Below the pieces are notes generated by a model. That model saw only the letters and a list, made by a program, of their open reading frames with translations, was not told where the DNA came from and ran no database searches. A stretch of 64,000 bases of DNA from Sphaerolaimus hirsutus (Eukaryota; Nematoda; Chromadorea; Monhysterida; Sphaerolaimidae), in the NCBI GenBank assembly GCA_964036195.1, contig OZ038450.1:7938701-8002700 (forward strand). The letters are read 5' to 3'. This document shows positions 59,370 to 64,000 of the stretch, one piece after another; the stretch's first letter is position 1; every line of letters begins with the position of its first letter. The position numbers and the translations under genes were made by a program.

Positions 59370-59573
59370 GGCGCCACACACGCTGGATGTCAACTAAATT
59401 AATTTCAATTTTCCTATCTGACAGCGTAGTTAATTCTACATCATGACAATTAATTTTCATTGTTTCTGTAAGTAATGCTTTTAAAATTTTTAAATTGATA
59501 TTTAGTTGACAATGACACTGATTTAGTTGACATAAATTTGCGATGTCAACTAGTGTGTGTGGGCCCAATATGT
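59370..59573. mobile_element. CACACACGCTGGATGTCAAC element, copy 2
   Basis: Same ends and interior as 36884-37076, including ATTAATTTTCATTGTTTCTG. Confidence 0.72.
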
Positions 59574-60269
59574 CAATTTTGTAGGCCAGTTTGTCAATTC
59601 CGCTGTGCCGAAGCTCCATGTACCCGAGTAAAACCGCCAACTGGTGCGCTTCGCAGCGGTGCGTTGATTCGCTTAGATCCATGCGTGTATGAAACTCTTG
59701 CCGCGGTGTTGTTCGCCGTTTACCCAGCCTTTATTTTAGGCCATACTGATTGGTGCGTTCTAGGCAAATTCCATTCATTCCTACTTTTTATCTGTATCTA
59801 GTTGGCCGTGTCGACATGCCGGGCTGGGACCGTGCCAAAAATGACCGTGACTTGAATGGCAGCTGATCGAGATGGTGGACCATTGGATGATCACGATGGG
59901 GCCGGCAAACAAGCTGCGGCCGCGCCAGGATCCAGTTCCAGGACGACCCCCAATTTGGACTTGTTTGCACTACGCTCTCAACTGTGGTGGATGGGTCTTG
60001 GCCTGTGTGATTCCTTAGCACGAAGTCCTGCTGGATAGCCTTTTGCTGAGCACGTGGGTGTGGCGAGCCGCAGCGGCTGGCGGCGCGGCTTCGGTCACTG
60101 CATGCTGCCCACGTTTGCCGTTCGCGATGGAGTCGCCGCGGACGGGCTACAATTTACTGCCGGACAAGCTGAATGACCATTTGCACCACTGCTCAGATGG
60201 TAAATGCCTTGTGTATTGCTGCGTACGGACCTGCCCGCCAAGCCCCTTTGGTATGTAGGTTATATAGCT
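59574..60269. other. Unassigned stretch downstream of OGT exon 4
   Basis: Moderately GC-rich with splice-like signals (TGGCAG^CTGATCG near 59864, AGATG^GTAAATG near 60200) but no protein I recognise. Could hold an unknown exon. Confidence 0.3.
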
Positions 60270-60784
60270 CAGGGGTATCTTGAATTTTGACCCTCCGAGT
60301 GGTTGGATAGATAGCAAATCACTCCTCCGGAGGGATAGATAGCTGAAAAATTTTCTGGGGGGGGGTTGGGGGGGGGTTTGGGGGGGGGTTGTGGTGGTTC
60401 AATATATAGGCTTTTTCGGGGCATAGAAGGAAGAAAAGGGAGAAAAATCGCTAAAAGTAGGTGTAAAATAGCTCAAAATGGGTATACAAGAGCATATAGT
60501 ACTTAAAATTGCTGAAAATAGGCAGTTAGATGCATGATTTTGGAGGTGAAAATCTATATATAGGTATGAAAAATAGCGATTTTGAGCGAAAATTGGGGTA
60601 TTGTTTCTGAAAAATCGCTCCAGATAGGTAGATAGCTGGGCGATTTGGGGGGGTTTAGGGGGTAGTAGCGCAAAATTTTGCCTCCGGGATAGATAGATAG
60701 CTGAGCGGCCTCCGGGATAGATAGATAGCTGGGCGGTTTGGGGGGGGGTAACCCCCCCCCAACCCCCCCCATTCGAGACCCCTG
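60270..60784. mobile_element. CAGGGGT hAT-like MITE (CTATCTATCC family), copy 3
   Basis: CAGGGGTATCTTG...GAGACCCCTG, exact duplication ATATAGCT at 60262-60269 and 60785-60792. Confidence 0.88.
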
Positions 60785-60792
60785 ATATAGCT

Positions 60793-61200
60793 GCGCGTTG
60801 TCCACTCGGCTCGCTTCGTCCCGGTGCCCCCGCACGCATTGCGCAGCTCGCGGCTCATGCAGCGCGCGGACGTCAGCGCAGCGCTCGCGGCCGCCGCGGC
60901 GCACATTTGGTGCGGTCGTCGGCAGCGCTCGTCTCGATCTGAACAGCCAAGGCGGCGGACGGTGTCGCCGGACGCGACGCGCGCCCGCTCCATCTGCGGC
61001 GTCCGGCCAGAGGCTCTGCACCCGTCCGCCGCCGCCCGCGCGCCCACTGCGACTGCGACGCGCCCCGCGGCCGACTGCACGCTGTGCCCTGCACGCGCCC
61101 CTCCAGCGCCCGTAACTTTCATCCGTAGTGCAGCCGCGCATGTGCCGCCCCTGTGCTGCGAGATTTTGAGCGGCGCTCACCTGTCTTGAACGTTGTCGTT
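60793..61200. other. CpG-rich island, no assigned gene
   Basis: About 400 bp open in several frames on both strands because of base composition. Possibly a promoter for the Harbinger-like gene; no protein match. Confidence 0.35.
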
Positions 61201-61708
61201 TTAGCCTAACTTACACTCGTTTATGTTGCATTTTGGGAAAAAAACGATGGGAGCATGCATGCGCAGGTTTGCTTTATCCTTAGATTTAGCAAATGCTTTT
61301 CAATTTGTTTTTAAGTGTGAAGAAAACTTTTGATGCTGATTCAGGCAGATATTTGTCTCAGATTGTATTGATCTCAGAAAAAAATTACCGCCAGGGATAG
61401 ATATTATGTAGTTCAAAAATTTCAGACCTGTTTTTAAACTGATTCCAGTTTAAAAAGTACCACCGTTAAGCTGAGATTAGAGCTCAGCGTAAAATGATGA
61501 TGCAAAATTAAGTCGTAAAAATTTATTTAAATGATTGTGGATGATGCTACGGGTCTCCAATTTTGTATGGATAATGTATGTATCAATATTTTAATTGTGA
61601 CCGATACTGAGTGTTATCAGCGACAGCTGGAGCAATTTGCAAAATTCAATTTTTTCATTTTACGCCATTATTTTACATCAGGGAACAAATTTTACATTTC
61701 ACTTCAAT

Positions 61709-62960
61709 GGGCCTCCACACGCTAGTTGACATCGCATTTTTCGCATGTAAAATGTCAACTCAGAGTCAACTGAAATTTTTCTCAGTTGACTCTAGTTGAC
61801 AACGTACGCACTAGTGATAATGTCAACTAGTAAATTTGGGCAGTACAGATATTTGTGTCACTGGCCGAGTCAACTAAAGCATACGCGTATGTTTTTTTGC
61901 GTACGCGTATGTTTTTTTGGCATACGCGAACGCAGAAAAACGTACGCGTATGCTTTTTTGCGTACTTATACAAATGTTTGCGTACGCGTACACAATTTAT
62001 GCCTTTTGAATTGCCAAAAGTGTAAAAGTGAAAAAGTGAATTATGAATGTGATATTATTAGTGTTTTTTATGTCAAATGTGATATGTTGTGATATTTATG
62101 ATTGTTATTTACTGTTGTTTTTACGTTTTTGAATGAAATTTTCCAAATTAGTTTTTTTATTACATATTTATTGAAGACACATACTAAAGTGAAAAATCAC
62201 ACAATCATCGATCTGGATCAAGTAAACGAACTTTTTTACGAAATTTTACATTTTGAAAAATTGAAATCAACGAAATTAAGTAACAGAAATTGCTGAAAAC
62301 TTTAAAAAGCAACAATTTTAGAATTGGAAACAACAAAGTAAAGCGTGTACTACTCGGGTTTATTGACAAGTTTTGAATATTTTGACAAGTTTTGAATTGT
62401 TTAAAGAAAAACGAACAACTAAGAAAAAAACAGATTTAGAAAAGAGAAAGAAAGATTCTTATCAAGTTGTAAAATGTCAACTTATCTGTGTTTACAGTTG
62501 CAGTTGACATTTTCATTTGCAATGTTCATTGAGTTGACTTTTTAGCTGTTTCAAAATTTTCAATAAAAGTGAAAATCGTGATCGAAAATGTCAACTGAGC
62601 TGAAAGTGTACGCTGCATACGCTAGTGTACGTTTTTTTCCAATTCAGTTGACATTAGTGTCATGTGTACGATGTCAAGTACCCAAAATCGTATGCAAACG
62701 TCTTAAAACGTACGCAAAAGTGCGTATTTCCGTCAGTTGACTCAGGGCTCGCCGACTTTCCAAAAGTAACTTTATTTATCCAATTTACATTGTATTTATA
62801 CGAAATTTTAGGTACACATAGAGAAAAATAATGCGCATCTTTCATAGAAGAACTTTTTGCAAAGGAACAGTTCAAAAAAGTGTGAGAATTTTTTTTCTTG
62901 AAAATTTCAAAGTCAGTTGACATCGCGTTTTTGGGGTACCATGGGTGCATACGCATACTT
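61709..62960. repeat. TACGCG-word region with CACACGCTAGTTGACATC edge
   Basis: Left part has repeated GCGTACGCGTATG words joined by T-runs, right part TACGTTTTTT and CGTACGCAAAAG words in inverted sense; an AT-rich centre lies between. Probably another word-armed element; ends not secure. Confidence 0.45.
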
Positions 62961-63067
62961 GACATCAGTTACGTAGACATTTTGTCAACTTCAAATTTTT
63001 TTCTGCACTTCATGCGTTCAGTAAAGATACATTTCAGGTAATAATTGTACCATTTGATCATGCACAG

Positions 63068-63973
63068 GCAGCGGCACGAGATATTTCAACTACAAGGGAT
63101 TTTATTCTGTGATTCTGTTCATTTCTGCGAGTGCTGATTTGCGCGTGCAGTATGTGGACGTTGGGGCGCCTGGCAGTCAGTCCGATTCGGGTGTGCTGCT
63201 CACGTCGGATTTCGGACAAGACCTGATGTTAGTTTCTGCAACTGTCTAGCTTCAGTTGACATTTGAAAACGTACTTTACTTAAATGTTATTGCAGAAATG
63301 GCAGAATGGTCATGCCGAAAAAGTGCCTACTACCTGGCACCGACCCAGCCGATAACACAAACTACATCCCAAGCTGTTTCATCGGTGACCAGGTGTCAGT
63401 CCCACGCCATGTAAAGTGTAAAGTAAAGTATGAAATGTTAAGTGAAATGGAAAATCAAACAAATCAATCAAATAAAAGGAAAAGGTCAATATTTTTCTGT
63501 ATTTTGCATAAGAATTTACAGTTTCGTTTACATTCAACTTGACATTTTACATTTTACTTTACACTTTACATGGCTTGGGACTGCCCCCCATGCATTCGCA
63601 ATGTCAAAATGGTGTCTCGTGCCATATGTGATTCAAAACAACCCGGCAAACAGGCACTTTAACACCAGGTGACTTATAACAATTACCTGTAATTTATGAA
63701 TAAATTAATATTATATTGTTTTACAGACTTTCGCGCGCTAGGAGAACGGTCGAGTGCACTTTTGGAATGCTCGCGGCTCGCTGGAGGATTCTGCTTGGCA
63801 CCATCACCATGGAGCCATCCCGCATCAGCCGAATGGTGATGGCGCTGTGCTCGTTGCATAACTGGCTGCAAGTGACGCGCGGAGCGACGATTGCAGACCA
63901 CTTCAACGCGCGGGGGGAGGAAATCGAACCGCTGCACGGCGTACCTGATCATCCAAGACTTCGCGACCGAACT
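63068..63973 (+). CDS. PIF/Harbinger (HARBI1-like) DDE nuclease gene, partial
   Basis: Exons 63068-63227, 63296-63392, 63592-63668 and 63727 to about 63973 are in phase. Translation contains TRYFNYKGFYSVILF, QYVDVGAPGSQSDSGVL, LLPGTDPADNTNYIPSCF then GDQ-AFAMSKWCLVPY, and RLSRARRTVECTFGMLAARW, the conserved order of DDE_4 nucleases of the PIF/Harbinger superfamily. The second catalytic Asp (SDSG) and the Glu (RTVE) are present; the first-Asp exon lies upstream and was not recognised. The intron between GDQ and AFAM is an introner ending in AT. Split into small introns, so either an old domesticated gene or a transposase invaded by introners. The 3' end may run past the window. Confidence 0.8.
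63393..63591 (+). mobile_element. Introner in the Harbinger-like gene with non-canonical 3' end
   Basis: Donor CAG^GTGTCAGTCCCACGCC; right end GGCTTGGGACTGCCCCCC followed by ATGCATTC. Restoring the conserved GD-x-AF frame needs a GT...AT intron (63393-63591), or GG...CA one base earlier. Confidence 0.88.
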
Positions 63974-64000
63974 GTGAGACTGCTAATTGTCTTTGTTTTC

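Noticed and set aside
59856..60258. Possible exons downstream of OGT exon 4
   Set aside because: Splice-like ends exist but neither the OGT TPRs nor a Harbinger domain is encoded; kept only as an unassigned stretch.
60554..61180. 208-codon minus-strand open frame
   Set aside because: Overlaps a MITE and a CpG island; three frames are open and the composition (Arg/Ala/Gly) is that of GC-rich noise.

Overview
The window is nuclear DNA of an animal, most likely an invertebrate. It holds spliced protein genes with GT-AG introns, GC-rich exons set in AT-rich introns and spacers, a eukaryotic tRNA-Val with internal A and B boxes, and conserved metazoan proteins. Rheb reads closest to the insect protein (a TEEGK stretch and a Cys-x-Val-Ser tail), so an arthropod, perhaps aquatic, is my guess at low confidence. 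All exon models were assembled by hand from reading frames and splice signals; where phases agree across all junctions I say so.

Layout: Rheb GTPase (+, 1.4-5.4 kb); UNC93-like membrane protein (+, 8.3-12.5 kb) with a tRNA-Val in an intron; TRMT6 (-, 12.7-16.1 kb), tail-to-tail with UNC93; a multi-Tudor-domain protein (-, 16.5-21.4 kb); an LMBR1-family membrane protein (-, 24.8-31.5 kb) head-to-head with the rRNA methyltransferase BUD23 (+, 31.8-35.7 kb) across 288 bp that contain a perfect CRE; a PTB-domain adaptor-like protein (-, 37.6-47.9 kb); a SKP1-like protein (-, 54.1-56.6 kb) head-to-head with the 5' part of O-GlcNAc transferase OGT (+, from 57.2 kb, continuing past the window or broken); and a PIF/Harbinger nuclease-like gene (+, 63.1 kb to the window end), possibly inside an OGT intron.

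The main discovery is a family of short hairpin-forming inverted-repeat elements (left end GGTGCCAGTCCCAGACC, right end the complement of GGGGGCAGTCCCAGACC). These elements are themselves introns: in seven places an element begins at the splice donor and ends at the splice acceptor, so the whole intron is the element. They occur in UNC93, TRMT6, the Tudor gene, LMBR1, BUD23, the PTB gene and the Harbinger-like gene, on both strands, in sense orientation wherever the two ends can be told apart. These are introners, i.e. transposons that create introns. Two copies (BUD23 and Harbinger-like) lack a canonical AG acceptor. Decayed or longer relatives lie in other introns and between genes.

The second discovery is a set of hAT-like MITEs, many with exact or near-exact 8-bp target duplications, whose arms are built from a short word that differs from copy to copy but is uniform within a copy (ACGT, ATCGAT, AGCGCT, GGGATC, ATATCG, GACTC, ATAAAAATT). 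Their bodies are homologous within subfamilies. Several are nested, up to several levels deep at 48.7-51.4 kb. Many other foldback elements fill the introns and spacers. The genes have unrelated housekeeping roles (mTORC1 signalling, tRNA and rRNA methylation, O-GlcNAc, ubiquitin ligase) and form no single pathway.
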